Below, piece by piece: positions 13,270 to 23,912 of a stretch of 64,000 nucleotides of DNA. Under the pieces are notes generated by a model, which was not told the origin of the DNA, did no database searches, and worked only from the letters and a program-made list of their open reading frames with translations. A program made the position numbers and the translations under genes. This DNA comes from Sorex araneus (lineage: Eukaryota > Chordata > Mammalia > Eulipotyphla > Soricidae): NCBI RefSeq assembly GCF_027595985.1, contig NC_073308.1, forward strand, positions 14,538,511 through 14,602,510. Direction: 5' to 3'. How positions within the stretch are numbered: the stretch's first letter is position 1; each line of letters starts with the position of its first letter.

Positions 13270-13320
13270 GCCGGGGCCTGGCAGCCCGGAGTGGAACGGG
13301 CGCGCCTCCAGAGCTCGGGC

Positions 13321-13329
13321 TATAAAGGG
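13321..13329 (+). promoter_or_regulatory. ATF3: TATA box of ATF3
   Basis: TATAAAGGG in a GC-rich context, about 30 bp upstream of the inferred transcription start (about 13350). ATF3 is known as a TATA-containing immediate-early stress gene. Confidence 0.88.
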
Positions 13330-13338
13330 TGATGCAAC
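13330..13338 (+). promoter_or_regulatory. ATF3: C/EBP-ATF response element (CARE)
   Basis: TGATGCAAC immediately follows the TATA box. It matches the composite C/EBP-ATF element through which ATF4 induces ATF3 in the integrated stress response, and it sits at the expected position just upstream of the start site. Confidence 0.82.
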
Positions 13339-13349
13339 GCGCCGCCGGC

Positions 13350-13472
13350 CACGGCCGCACGCAGTCCGGCGCTCACTGCTGTCCCGCGCTCCGCGCCCCG
13401 CGCCGCGTCCCGCCGTCCCGGCTCCAGCGCGCCCGCGTCTCGGACCCTGGCCGCCCCGCGAGGACCCCGCAG
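13350..13472 (+). other. ATF3: ATF3 exon 1 (5' UTR, non-coding)
   Basis: The start is inferred from TATA spacing; the end is a clear splice donor (CAG|GTGAGC, intron from 13473). The exon is GC-rich and contains no ATG, so the initiator in exon 2 at 18318 would be the first AUG of the mRNA. Confidence 0.75.
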
Positions 13473-13699
13473 GTGAGCCCAGCCGCCGGTACCGGGGCGA
13501 GAGCCGGATAGAGCTCCCTCGCCTCCTACGCCTGAGCCCACCCACGCCGCGCGCCCCCAGCCTCGGGCTCCGAAGCCCGGCTGGGCGCGTGTCCCGCCCG
13601 AGCCGCGCCTCCGCGCCGCGGAAAGTTTGTCCCCAAGAACTAACTTTCTCTTTTGGCTCGGGGCGCGCTGGGTTCCTGGTGGCGGAGCGACGCGCCTCC

Positions 13700-14575
13700 T
13701 CCGTCCGCGCACCCTGGGTCCCCGCCGCCCGCCCCGCGCCCCCTGGGTTCCCACGGCTCACCCCGAAGTGCTTTGGGTCCCCGCCACCCGTACAGCACCC
13801 TCTGGGTCCCCGCCGCTCACCCCGCGCCCCCTGGGTCCTCGCCGCTCACCCCGAAGTTCTTTGGGTTCCCGCCGCCCGCCCCGCGCCCCTTCGGTCCCCG
13901 CCGCTCACCCCGAAGTGCTTTGGGTTCCTGCCGCCCGCCCCGCGCTCCCTGAGCCCCCGCCGCCCGCTCCGCGTCCCCTGGGTGCCCGCCGCCCACCCCG
14001 CGCCCCCTCGATCTCCCCGCCCGCCCCGCGCCCCCTGGGTCCCCGCCGCCCACCCTGGGCCCCTTCGGTCCCCGCCGCTCACCCCGAAGTGCTTTGGGTT
14101 CCTGCCGCCCGCCCCGCGCTCCCTGGGTCCCCGCCGCCCACCCTGGGCCCCTTCGGTCCCCGCCGCTCACCCCGAAGTGCTTTGGGTTCCTGCCGCCCGC
14201 CCCGCGCTCCCTGAGCCCCCGCCGCCCGCTCCGCGTCCCCTGGGTGCCCGCCGCCCACCCCGCGCCCCCTCGATCTCCCCGCCCGCCCCGCGCCCCCTGG
14301 GTCCCCGCCGCCCACCCTGGGCCCCTTCGGTCTCCGCCGCTCACCCCGAAGTGCTTTGGGTTCCTGCCGCCCGCCCCGCGCTCCCTGGGTCCCCGCCGAC
14401 CGCCCGGCGTCCCCTGGGTCCCCGCCGCCCGCCCCGCGCCCCCTCGATCTCCCCGCCCGCCCCGCGCCCCCTCGGTCCCAGCCGCCCGCCCCGCGCCCCT
14501 TCGATCTCCCCGCTCGCTCCGCGCTCCCTCGGTCCCCCCACCCGCCCCGCGCCCGTGGTTGGGAGCGAGCCCTCG
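13700..14575. repeat. GC-rich 29-bp minisatellite in ATF3 intron 1
   Basis: About 30 tandem units of roughly 29 bp (core GCCGCCCGCCCCGCGCC plus a CCCTGGGTCC or CTTCGGTCC part). A marker variant containing CGAAGTGCTTT recurs at 13764, 13911, 14085, 14173 and 14347. The spacings (174, 88, 174) show that a 262-bp block was duplicated. The long Pro/Arg open frames here are repeat by-products. Confidence 0.9.
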
Positions 14576-15209
14576 GACACGGCCGGCGGAGCTGGGGGTC
14601 CGTAAGGGGGCGTGAGCAGGTCCCCGCCCGGGAATGAATGGCTCGGGAAGGTGGGGCGGCCCGGAGTGCGCTCGGCCGCGGTCCCTGGGCGGAAGGCGAC
14701 AGCACTCCCGGGATTTCCTGTCCCCGGCCGGTCACACGCTGTCCCCTTGCTCCCGCCGCTCTTCGGCAGAGGCGGGGCCCCCGAGGTGATTTGGGGCACG
14801 GGCGCGAGGCGGTTCTCGGGGCGGCCGAGGCTCACTGAGCCGGACCGCGACCCGGCTGCCGTTTGCGGTCGCCGCGAAGGCCCGCGCCGGCGGGAAACTG
14901 AGACTCCAGAAGATGATGGAGAGAAAGGGGCGGGCCGGCGTCTTGGCCGAGCGGCTCGGCCTCTCGTCACTGACAGCCTCGGAGGTGTCAGGGTGCTGCG
15001 CGCCGGGCTGTTTCTCCTTCACTCTCCCCAGCGGGTCATTCTCCGTGCCCTCCCCCGTTTCGTCCTTTCTCCCTCATGTTACTCCCGCGGTGCCCTTTGC
15101 TTTCTTACAAAGGAGTATGAACACTCCGTGGGGCCAGACAGAATCTAGGTGTCTCTTGGTGCACCTGTTTCAGTGTGGATGGAGCCACACCTGTGAGGTC
15201 TCCTGGACT

Positions 15210-15365
15210 TAATTTATTTGTGGGCCACATCTGGCGGTGCTCAGGGCTTACTGCTGGCTCTGAGTTCAGGGATCACTCCTTGGCCATACACAGGGGACCA
15301 TATGGGGTGCTAGGGATCAAATTGCAGGGTGAGCTGCTGACCCCTGTACTATCTCTCCAGCTTCT
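15210..15365 (-). repeat. Degenerate SOR-type SINE in ATF3 intron 1
   Basis: Old reverse copy: 'tgggccacatctggcggtgc', 'gggaccatatggggtgctag', ending 'ctatctctccagc'. Confidence 0.65.
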
Positions 15366-16404
15366 GGTCTCCCCAACTTTGAATGAAGGGGGAGTTGTTG
15401 TTGCTGGTGGAACTCCAGACCCCCTGTCCTAAGGTCCCTGGCACTGTTTCCTGGTCCCCTCAGCCTTCCCATTATTGTCCTGTACTGTCTGCCCACACGG
15501 CTCTTCCTGGCCAGGCTGCTGCCTGTCAGCTCCCCCTCACACACTGGGTGCAGCAGGAAGTGCCAGTAGTCTGGCCCAGCCTGGCCCCCAAGATACTCCC
15601 CATCAATGTCCTTGGCCACTGTTTCTTCACGGCAAAATGAAGAGCTGGCTTCGTGGACCTGCTGTGGGGGTACTGTCTCCCAGAGTGTGGAGGGGCCACA
15701 CTTAGCAGCTTCAGGAGCAGGAAGCATGTCGTCAGGACAGTGACACCTGGCTGCTGCTCAGGGATGTAAGAAGCCGGTGCCAGCAATGTGGGGGTGTGGG
15801 TAGGGGTATCCAGGAAGGACGGGTCATTAGAGGCTGGATCTCCGGCAGGCATCAGCCAAAATACAGAGTAGGGGCGCAGTGAGTCCTGACTTCTGGGTGA
15901 CATTAGGAGCACCCCAAAAGTGGCATGGTGAAATCAGGGCACTTTACACCCCATTGTCCAGCCTGCCTTCAGGATCATCAGAACTTCCCGAAAGCCCCTC
16001 GCAAGTGGGTGCACCCTGCTGGTCTTTCCAGCAGAGAAAAGAGGAGGCCCCCTAGAGGGTGAGTCAGGAAAGTCTGAGCACCAGGCTTCCTCGGCTGTGC
16101 TTGGGGTGATGAAAATCACCAGTGAAAATGCAGCGTGTGGGGAGCGGCCGGGAGCTCAAATATGGGAGCAGGGTTTGGGGCAGGACAAGAGGCCAGGAAG
16201 GTTTCGGTTTCTTAGAAGAGCTGAGAGTCGCCGGGAGGGAGGGGCGGGACTCCTCCTACTTGGCACCAAAAGCCCACCTAGGTCCTGCCTTTCTCTGGGG
16301 GATGGGGAGCCAAAGTTCAAGCCCCTTCTGAGTGCCAGTGTCTGGGATTTAATCTCCTTCTGTGGGATCAGCCAGTATCAGACCCCTGCGAAAATCCCTG
16401 AGAA

Positions 16405-16515
16405 GCTAAGTTTTGTCTTCGCTCTGCTTCTCCGTGTCCTCTTCCTTCTCAGAGTCCTCCGTCTTCTCCTCCTCCTCTTGCTTTAGGCCCGCAGCCAGCA
16501 GTGCTTGGAGGCTCC
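16405..16515 (-). pseudogene. Possible processed-pseudogene fragment with acidic tail
   Basis: Read on the minus strand, this segment encodes a run of Glu/Lys/Asp residues (motifs KQEEEEKTEDSEKEE and QSEDKT) followed by a stop. Just upstream is a Leu/Ala-rich helix-like stretch (SLQALLAAGL). Such a mixed-charge C-terminus is typical of a real protein end rather than of random intron. I do not recognise the parent gene, and no intron scars or poly(A) tail define the edges. It could be chance purine-rich sequence. Confidence 0.25.
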
Positions 16516-16594
16516 TCTCTATCTGGGGGCATGTGACATGCGGGGCAAGGGGTCCCCCACATACAGCCTGGGGCAGAGTTTCTTATGGGGGAGG

Positions 16595-16735
16595 CACAGG
16601 TGGAGGGCTCAGGGCTTACTCCTGTCTCTGCACTCAGGGACCGTCCCTGGGCCCATGCAATGCTGGGGATTGGAGCCGGGTGAGACGTGCAAGGCTGGGC
16701 CTCCGACTCTCGCCTCTCTGGCCCCTGGGGCCGCA
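16595..16735 (-). repeat. Degenerate SOR-type SINE
   Basis: Old reverse copy: 'ggcttactcctgtctctgc', 'actcagggaccgtccctgg', 'gcaatgctggggattggag'. Confidence 0.5.
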
Positions 16736-18313
16736 CTTCACATACTTCCCTTCAACACCCTTCTCACCAGGGACTGGCTGCTGGGTGTGACTGCCAAAAA
16801 CACCCTGTTCGTTTCTGAATCAGATGTCATGTTCTTACTTTACTGAATTGTTGTATGAGTTACCCACGATCACCTCAGCCCCACAGCGGGAGCTGGGGGT
16901 TAGTGGACAGAACAGGCCTGAGTCTCTGTGGTCGTAACCTGTCCCTTTCCGAAAGGCATTTGATATGTTGATGCCTGTTTCTTCCCCAAGCCTGCTTTCC
17001 ACATTCCAGACCAACAACACTCCGGTTTTTATGGGGGCTGCTGGCTTGACGCTGTCAGTGGGGTGGTGGTGGGGGATTCCCAAACAGCAGCCTCCCACTC
17101 TGAGCAAACTTTCAGAGTGAGCTCAGCCCTGGAACCATGGAGTGTGGGGGTCACGTCCACAGAGGAGGGTGAGAGCCACAGCGGCTCCAGCTCCTGCCCC
17201 TCAGACAGGGACGCCGGGACTCCACTCTGGCCTCACAGCTGGCTTCACTTGTGTTTAGCACCTGTCCGGTCTCCTCCTGCCGGCAGCTTCTCAGGTTCCC
17301 CTGCCCAGCATTAGCTCAGACCCAGCCTGACCTGGACCTGAGTGGCCAGCAGTGGGCAGCCAAAGGACTTCTTGTCTGGCCAGAGGTTTCCATCTCACTT
17401 GAAGGGGGTTTGGGTCATGACACCCTCCTGGTCTCCAATCCCCGCCCCCGCCCGAGTGGCTCAGGGCTGGCCCTGGCCGGAGGCCTGTATGAGGTCCACT
17501 GTGTCTGTTTGCAGGCCCGCTCCTGTGGGGATGCTGCTGGCCACCCATGCAGTGTGGACATGCCAGGGAGGAGCGCAGTGGCAGCGCGTGCACCTCCGCA
17601 GGGATCCACCTCTTGGGACCAGGAGCTCGCACAGGCTCAGGGAACACTCCCTTCAGTGCCTAGCCTGGGCTCAGTCCTGAGTACTAGACCTGCCACTGGT
17701 GGCCCCTGGACATTGCAGGGTCCATGCAGCACCACCTCTTGGGCCCTTGCATTGACCCACTTGTCCAACTGGCCGAGAATCAGCAGGTTCAGGCTCTGGC
17801 ACGAAGGAATGACAGGGCAGTGTGAACAGGCACAGCGGGCTCGTGCACTTTCCCCGTGATGCCCTGAGAGCTCTCAGCTCCTCGGTGACCAGACTCCTGA
17901 CCCCCGAGGGCTCAGGACCCCTCGGAGGAGCAGCTGCTGCCCCTACTCTCCTTGTGGGGGTTCCAGACTGCCCACTTGTATCTCAGACATTCCAGTAACT
18001 GCAGAGATCCCACGATTCTGAGAGACACGGGAGGTGGGGTTACTTCACGGTCCAGGGGGGTGTCCAAGTCGCCAAGCTATTCCCCTTGCAACCCCCACCT
18101 GCCCCTTTCCCATGCCTCCTCAGGACGCTGCATTTCTAGAAGTTGGAGCAGAGAAAGTGGGGAGGACATGCCTGGGAGGAATGCTGGGAGTGCCCTCTGG
18201 GAGGGGGAGGGACCCGAGCGAGGGACTGAGCACGCCTGCTGGGCTGTGTGGTGGTGGCGGCTCTGTTCATGCCCCGTCTCTGAAGACGGAGGGGGTCCCC
18301 TTGTATCTTTCAG

Positions 18314-18560
18314 CAAAATGATGCTCCAGCACCCAGGCCTAGTGACTGAGTCAGAAGTCAGTGCTGCGGCCGTTGTGCCATGCCTGTCCCCACCAGGGTC
18401 ACTGGTCTTCGAGGACTTCGCCAACCTGACCCCGTTCGTCAAGGATGAGCTGCGGTTTGCCATCCAGAACAAGCACCTGTACCACCGTGTGTCTTCCGTC
18501 CTCGACTCTGTCACAGCAGGCAGCGCCAGACCCTTTGACATGTCACTCAGCAAAACTGAG
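18314..18560 (+). CDS. ATF3: ATF3 exon 2 (first coding exon)
   Basis: Acceptor TTTCAG ends at 18313; four untranslated bases precede the ATG at 18318. It encodes residues 1-81 and ends at the donor GAG|GTGGGT. The A-rich context before ATG (CAAAATG) has A at -3. Confidence 0.95.
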
Positions 18561-20679
18561 GTGGGTGCTATGCAGTACCAGGCCCTGAGCTGGCCACCAA
18601 GAGCCAGGCATGTCCAAGCATGTGCCAACTGTGTCAGACACATGCCACAAGTGTTTCAGTCATGTGCAGGTGTGAGCCAAGCACGTGCCAGAAGTGGGCC
18701 AGGTATGTGCTAGTTATGGAGCAGTTGTCAGGGCCAGCCGTGGGCCAGGTGTGGTCCACTGGTGGCCTGGGTAGGAGCGTCCTGGACAGGCTTTGGTTTG
18801 GCTGTGTGCCGGGTACGGCAGCCACCACCCTGCCACCGTCAGCTTTTCTTCCACCAGTAGAGGCAGCCCCCCCACCCCCCGTGGTAAAGAGACTCTGAGA
18901 GCTAGACAGGGGCTGGGGAGCGGGATGGGTGCTGGGGCCCAGGTGGGCACAGCGGCGGCAGTGGCCTCTCGGGGTGGGATGTGGTCACTTTCCTAGAGGG
19001 CAGCAGCCCCTCCCCGGGGCTTCAGGGTGGAAGCTCGTGGTTCGACTTGCTTTCTGTGTTGCTTTTTTGCCTTTACTGTTGTGGGGGCCGTGCTCAGCCT
19101 GGCTCAGAGCCTGGACGGCTGTTGGGGGCAGGGCTGGCAGGAGAGGTGGAGGGCGGTTGCTTGCCTGCCTTAAAGCTGATTCAATCATCTGATCACCCAC
19201 TGGACCTTGGGGGCAGGGAGAGAGGGCTCAAGGCTGACCCCCAGCAGGTGGCCTGTGCTGCTCAGAGACGGGGAGTGGGCTGGGGCTGGAGGCTGTGGGA
19301 AGCTGAAGTACCAGTGAAGAAGGCCCAGGGTGGTGCCCAGGGTGGTGCCGGTTTTTCCTCACCAAGGACCATTGCCAGTGGGCACAGACAGAACCAGCCA
19401 TTGTATGCAGATGCACAGTGTCACCTGCTGCTGCACATCTGCTCCAGGCACCTTCGACAGGCCCCAGCACCAGCTGAGAGAGGGCCGAGGCCCCAGCTGT
19501 GTGGACAGGCGGAAGCCCGTCTTCAAAACCCAGGGACGCTCCTGCCGTCTGGAGCTGCTTGATGACACGCCCTGCGTGGCTTCATTGCAGCATGTGGGGA
19601 CACCCAAGGGTCAAGCTCAGGCCTCCTGCGTGTAGAGCCGCTGCCCACCCTGTGTACATCTCCAGAACAAACCCCAGTGGGAGATGGGTCCTGCCAGCAC
19701 CATCTCATCCCGTTCCTGGTGGAACTTACCCTTCCTCCAGCCCTTTGGTAGGGGGTTGCCTCAGTTTACCCATGTTTGCTGGTGGTCAGGCAACGTGTTT
19801 GAAGAGGGTCACTTCTTACCTCCCACTAATGCGTGGTGTCATCTGTCCTTGGGTTTCACAGGTGGTCCCGGAAGAGGATGAGAGGAAGAAGAGGCGGAGG
19901 GAGAGGAACAAGATTGCAGCTGCCAAATGCCGGAACAAGAAGAAGGAAAAGACAGAGTGTCTGCAGAAGGTGGGCGTGCCCCATCTGTCCCCCTGCTTCC
20001 ATTTATCCTCGTCTAACCCATCTGTCCCCATCTGTTACCTGTCCCCCATCTGTTCCTGTCTCCACCTACCCTTGACTGTCTGCCCCACCTGTCCCTGTCT
20101 GTCCCCCACCTGTCCCCCATCTGTTGTTCCTATCCTCCATCCACCCCCATCTGTCCCCTGCTGCCCTATCTGTTCCTGTCTTTCCTCATTTGTCCCCCAC
20201 CTGTCCCCTGCCTGTCCCCTCCAGCCTCCATTGCTCTCAGAAGGGCCTTTCCCGATCTGGCCAGAGATGCGCAGGGGTGGATGTAGGGGCCCTGCAGGAG
20301 ATGCAGACCTGTGAATTGGGGCCACAGCAGCTTCAGGGGCCCAGATTTCAGGGCCTGGCCAGGCCCCAGGTCCAGAGCTGCAGGCTGAGCCTCTGAGTAA
20401 TGGGACAGCAGGGCACCGGCAAACCTGCCTGATCAGGACCTAGCCCTGGCTCGGTGCTCACCGGCCTGGTGCCCCTCACAGGAGTCTGAGAAGCTGGAGA
20501 CCGTGAACGCGGAGCTGAAGGCGCAGATCGAGGAGCTGAAGAACGAGAAGCAGCACCTGATGTACATGCTCAACCTGCACAGGCCCACCTGCATCGTGCG
20601 CACGCAGCACGGCCGGACGCCCGAGGATGAGCACAGCCTCTTCCTGCAGCACCTCACGGAGGGGGCACTGCAGAGCTGA
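18318..20679 (+). CDS. ATF3: ATF3, cyclic AMP-dependent transcription factor ATF-3
   Basis: Nuclear bZIP transcription factor of the ATF/CREB group, an immediate-early stress-response gene. As a homodimer it represses ATF/CRE promoters; as a heterodimer with JUN-family proteins it can activate. Coding exons are 18318-18560, 19862-19969 and 20482-20679, all phase 0 with GT-AG junctions, giving 182 aa (human 181). Residues 1-81 hold the conserved block LVFEDFANLTPFVKDELRFA. The basic region spans about 89-111, with the DNA-contacting NKIAAAKCR signature at 97-105. The zipper has Leu at 115, 122, 129, 136 and 143. The C-terminus (HRPTCIVR to LQS) is retained. The start is the first of two tandem ATGs, as in other mammals. 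The extra residue relative to human lies near 67-70 (TAGSAR). No frame damage is seen. Confidence 0.97.
19862..19969 (+). CDS. ATF3: ATF3 exon 3 (basic region)
   Basis: 108 bp, 36 codons. Acceptor TTCACAG ends at 19861, donor AAG|GTGGGC follows. It encodes the DNA-binding basic region and the first zipper leucine. Confidence 0.96.
19975..20225. repeat. Degenerate CTGTCCCC-type tandem repeat in ATF3 intron 3
   Basis: Irregular repetition of 'ccatctgtcccc', 'cacctgtcccc' and 'ctgttcctgtc' over about 250 bp. Pyrimidine-rich, with no fixed period. Confidence 0.7.
20482..20679 (+). CDS. ATF3: ATF3 exon 4 coding part (leucine zipper and C-terminus)
   Basis: Acceptor CCTCACAG ends at 20481. It encodes 65 residues covering zipper heptads 2-5 and the ATF3 C-terminal tail, then TGA at 20677-20679. 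Confidence 0.96.
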   Translation, partial: ESEKLETVNAELKAQIEELKNEKQHLMYMLNLHRPTCIVRTQHGRTPEDEHSLFLQHLTEGALQS

Positions 20680-21430
20680 GCTGCGGCGGGGGCCTCGGAC
20701 TGCCCCTCCTCGCCTCTTCCCACAGCTACAGAGACCCTGCCCCGGGGCACGGCTCAGAGCCTAGCAGCCGAGAACCACGGGGACAGGGCCAAGAGGGGCC
20801 TCTTGCTCGGGTCCCCTCTTGCCCAATTCCAGGCTGCTTTTGAACTCTCAGGATGGTCCCCGGCCAGCCCTGCCCACCTTCTAGCAGATTCTACAAGACC
20901 AGGGCTCCTGCCTTCGGACTCCTGCACCAGTGCCTAGATCTCCTGGAGGAGCCCAGAGAGTGAGGACGGTGTTTTGCAAAGCCGAGGGCTGGCCGGGCAG
21001 GCTTCTGTCCACGTGCCCACGTGGCCCTCTGTGTGTTCTCGGCTCTGCTCCTGGCCATAGGCTGACCCGGATGAGCAAGAAGGACTTTCTGCCAGCAGGC
21101 ATGCCCTGGGCTCACCTCTGGTGTCACTGTGATGTCCAGGCTAGCCGCGGCAAGGTTTTCCTGAAGGCTCCGAGTCAACTGATCTGAGCCCTCTGCAGGG
21201 AAGCTCTTGGTAGCCAACTGACCCCAGAACTTCAGTGTGGCCGCTGTTTCGTTTCTGTTGGTCACTGCATGGCCACAAATGGCCACGGGCTGCTCGGGCT
21301 GATAGTCAAAGTCCTTGGGGTGTTTCGTCCTACTCAGTAGTGTTGTCATGGTTTCCTGTGAGAAGGAATGTCACTTATTTATCTTAGATTCCTGCCTTGT
21401 CGCGATAATAAATATCAAGAGCTGAGGTGC
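20680..21430 (+). other. ATF3: ATF3 3' UTR with poly(A) signal
   Basis: Follows the stop codon without an evident intron. AATAAA lies at 21407-21412, preceded by an AU-rich segment with overlapping TTATTTAT (about 21375-21385). AU-rich 3' UTR elements agree with the short half-life known for ATF3 mRNA. The cleavage point near 21430 is inferred. Confidence 0.7.
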
Positions 21431-21789
21431 CAAGGCTCTGTGCGCAGCTGCTCCCTCCTTTCCGCCGGCTTTGTGCTCCGGATCCAGCCACGACCCCATC
21501 CTGACCCGGGGTGGGGGCCGTCGGTCCTGGGTTGTGGTTGACTTTAGCACCCCATGTGGTCAGTGTCTGCAGGGTGGTCCCGGGAACTCGCTGAGGTCCA
21601 GGCCTCCCTCTGCCCCATGGCACTGAGGCTGTGCAAACCCTGCGCGTGGCCTGGAGTCTGCTTCAGTCTTGGTGGGTGTGGAGGCTGCTGCGCCTGCGGC
21701 CCGACCTGCCCAGAGTGGCCGTGTCTTGTCTGTTGGTTGAAAAACTTCATAAAGAGTGAGGAAGGGAAGGAGAGCGCCAGGTGGGTTTC

Positions 21790-21905
21790 ATCACTGTTTG
21801 GGAGCCACACACAGCGAGGCTCTAGGGCTACTTCCCACTCAGTGCTCAGGGATCAAACTCCTGCATGCGGAGTGTGCACTCAGCCCTGCGCAGAACATCT
21901 GGGTG
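21790..21905 (-). repeat. Degenerate SOR-type SINE
   Basis: Worn reverse copy: 'gggagccacacacagcgagg' followed by 'agtgctcagggatcaaac'. Confidence 0.4.
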
Positions 21906-22319
21906 AGCAGGTGTGGGGGGTCAGATGGAGGCGTCTACACCGCGGGGGCATCAGGCTTGCTTCCACGTGCTACAGACGCTGGCTTCTGGGCCCAGCAGGC
22001 ATGTACCGAGGTGCACCCTGGAGCTCCTTCCAAGCCCTCCAGGACCCAGGGCCCTCCCTGCACAGGACTCCCTAGTGAGGCCCCCACCTTCCCCTCTGAC
22101 CGAGGAGCTCTCAGCACCACTGGGTGCTCACTCATCCTGCTCGCAGCCCAGCACCCTGCAGCCAGCCCAGTTGGCGGAGAGTCACTGGGCTTCCTGGGCT
22201 GCTGGCCCCCCACTTCCCAGGTCCAGCTGGTGGGGCAGCCCAGGCCTCTTGGGTCTTGGCTAGCACTCACTTCCTCAGCTGCAGGGGAAACAGCCTGGCA
22301 TGGGGACCGGCAGCAGGCT

Positions 22320-22450
22320 GCAGTGGCACACAGTAGGCAGAGCCCCATCAGTATGGAGAGGGCACTTGCCTCACATGCAGTCGACCAGGTTCCATCGCTG
22401 GCACTGCGCAGGGCCCGTGGGGATAGCCCCAAATTCAAAAGAAGTGAACG
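22320..22450 (+). repeat. Degenerate SOR-type SINE
   Basis: Worn forward copy: 'gagggcacttgcctcacatg' and 'accaggttccatcgctgg' match the tRNA-like head, followed by an A-rich end. Confidence 0.45.
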
Positions 22451-23830
22451 TGTGTGGAGCACTGGGCGGAGCTGAACGAGCCGTGTGTGGTCGTCTCGTG
22501 TCTGTGCTGGTCCGAGTTGCGATGCTTTCGTAAGAGGAATGACCATTTATCAGCAGCCCACTAGCTCATCCCTGCTTTAGTTTAAAACCTGCTTTCAAAT
22601 TTGGACTCCATGCACGTGTGTATTTGTGTTACAAAATACCAGGTATGACATTTAGGGGACACTTCATAGCAATGAGTGCTCTCACCGCCACTGTCCAAAG
22701 TTCCAGCTTGCGTGCACCCCCACCCCGGGGCCACTGGCCACTAGCACTCACCACCCACCCTCTTCCTTCAGCCACAGTTCAACTGCTACTCAGCTGCCTG
22801 CCTTCTAGCCTCACTCATTTCCCGTGGCTGCTTCATGGCTTTCCTGTGGCTCCCTCGTGGCTTCCATAGCTTGTCCGTTTCTCAGGGAGACGCCAACCCT
22901 GTACCCATCTTCTGTGGATAGCAGCTCACTGAACAGATCTCAGGCATGATCCAAGCTGGGAGCTAAGCGAAGGTGCTGGACTCTCTCTGAGCTCTGCAGG
23001 AAGTTTGGGACCCATGGCAGGTGGGAGGATCTGAGCCCAGTCCCACCCCTATGGCTTCCATGGACCCCAAACACCTTGTCATAGGAGGGGCCACTTCAGA
23101 GCCACTTCTCCGTCTCCATTGTGCTGGGAGCAGAGGGGAGAAGTGGAGCCCAGTGACAGCCTGAGTGAGCAACGGGGTGAGGAGAGGGGGTCCCTGAGGA
23201 GGCCATCGTGGCCAGCCCCGTGGGTGGCTCTGGCCCTTCTAATGTGGCCCTAGCCCCAGGTGTCCCGAGCTTGGTCGAGCTTGATTCATGCCCATAGTTT
23301 CCAGGAGATCCCAGCAAAGGCCACAGGGTCCACTGGACCCGCCCCTGCCACCACTGTCCTGGGAATATCACCTATGGCCAGGAGGACCCTGCCCCCACCT
23401 GCCCCTGGGGACAGCAGGCTTTTCAGTTTGAAGGGAGGACATTGCCTGTTGGAACCTCTGGACTGGTGTTGGGGTGAGGTGGCTGTCTCATCCTGTGGTT
23501 CTGCTGCAGGGAGCATGGGGTCCCCCCAGTCTCTGGCAGGCCAGCCCAGCCCAAGGTGTGGGTGCTGGGGAGAGACAAAGGGGGCTGTGGCAGGACAGGT
23601 CACAAAGGCCCCCAGGGGATAAATAGAGGCCTGCAGGAGCCCCTGGGAGAGCAAGCTCGCTTCTCCTGCGAGATTGCTGCCGACAGCCGGTCTGGGGGAC
23701 AGCGGCCAGGGCAGAGGTGGGGAGGTGCCTGATCCCCCTCATCTCTCCGCTTTTGGAAAGATCAGTCTGGGGCCACCACTCCCCCTCCCGGCCCCCTCCG
23801 TGCCGCCCCCACCGCTGGGAGGCGGCGCTA

Positions 23831-23845
23831 CCCGCAGGGGGCACT
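23831..23845 (+). promoter_or_regulatory. CTCF-like motif upstream of GARIN4
   Basis: CCCGCAGGGGGCACT fits the core CTCF consensus (CCGCNNGGNGGCAG type) about 70 bp before the GARIN4 start codon. Motif match only. Confidence 0.4.
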
Positions 23846-23912
23846 CTCAGGGCGGGGTGCAGGCGCGGCGTCCCTGGGGCCACGCGGGGGTCCTGGCGGC
23901 CTGCAGGCGAGC

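Larger units (their letters stand above)
11560..15000. promoter_or_regulatory. ATF3: CpG island of the ATF3 promoter
   Basis: CpG dinucleotides and G+C content rise sharply from about 11.5 kb and stay high to about 15 kb, bracketing the TATA box, exon 1 and the first part of intron 1. This fits the stress-inducible proximal promoter of ATF3. The second half is inflated by a GC-rich minisatellite (13.70-14.57 kb). Edges are judged by eye, not computed. Confidence 0.8.
15366..18300. other. Rest of ATF3 intron 1
   Basis: Intronic sequence without a recognised gene. It holds one old SINE and a short acidic-coding-like fragment on the minus strand (both listed separately). The remainder looks like unique intron sequence. 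Confidence 0.6.
21430..23650. other. ATF3-GARIN4 intergenic region
   Basis: No gene recognised. Two worn SINEs (about 21790-21905 reverse, and about 22320-22450 forward, with 'gcacttgcctcacatgcag') are the only repeats seen. The GARIN4 transcription start probably lies near the right end. Confidence 0.5.

Noticed and set aside
13589-14735. Pro/Arg-rich frames up to 338 codons on both strands
   Set aside because: Generated by the 29-bp GC-rich minisatellite in ATF3 intron 1; they overlap one another on both strands.
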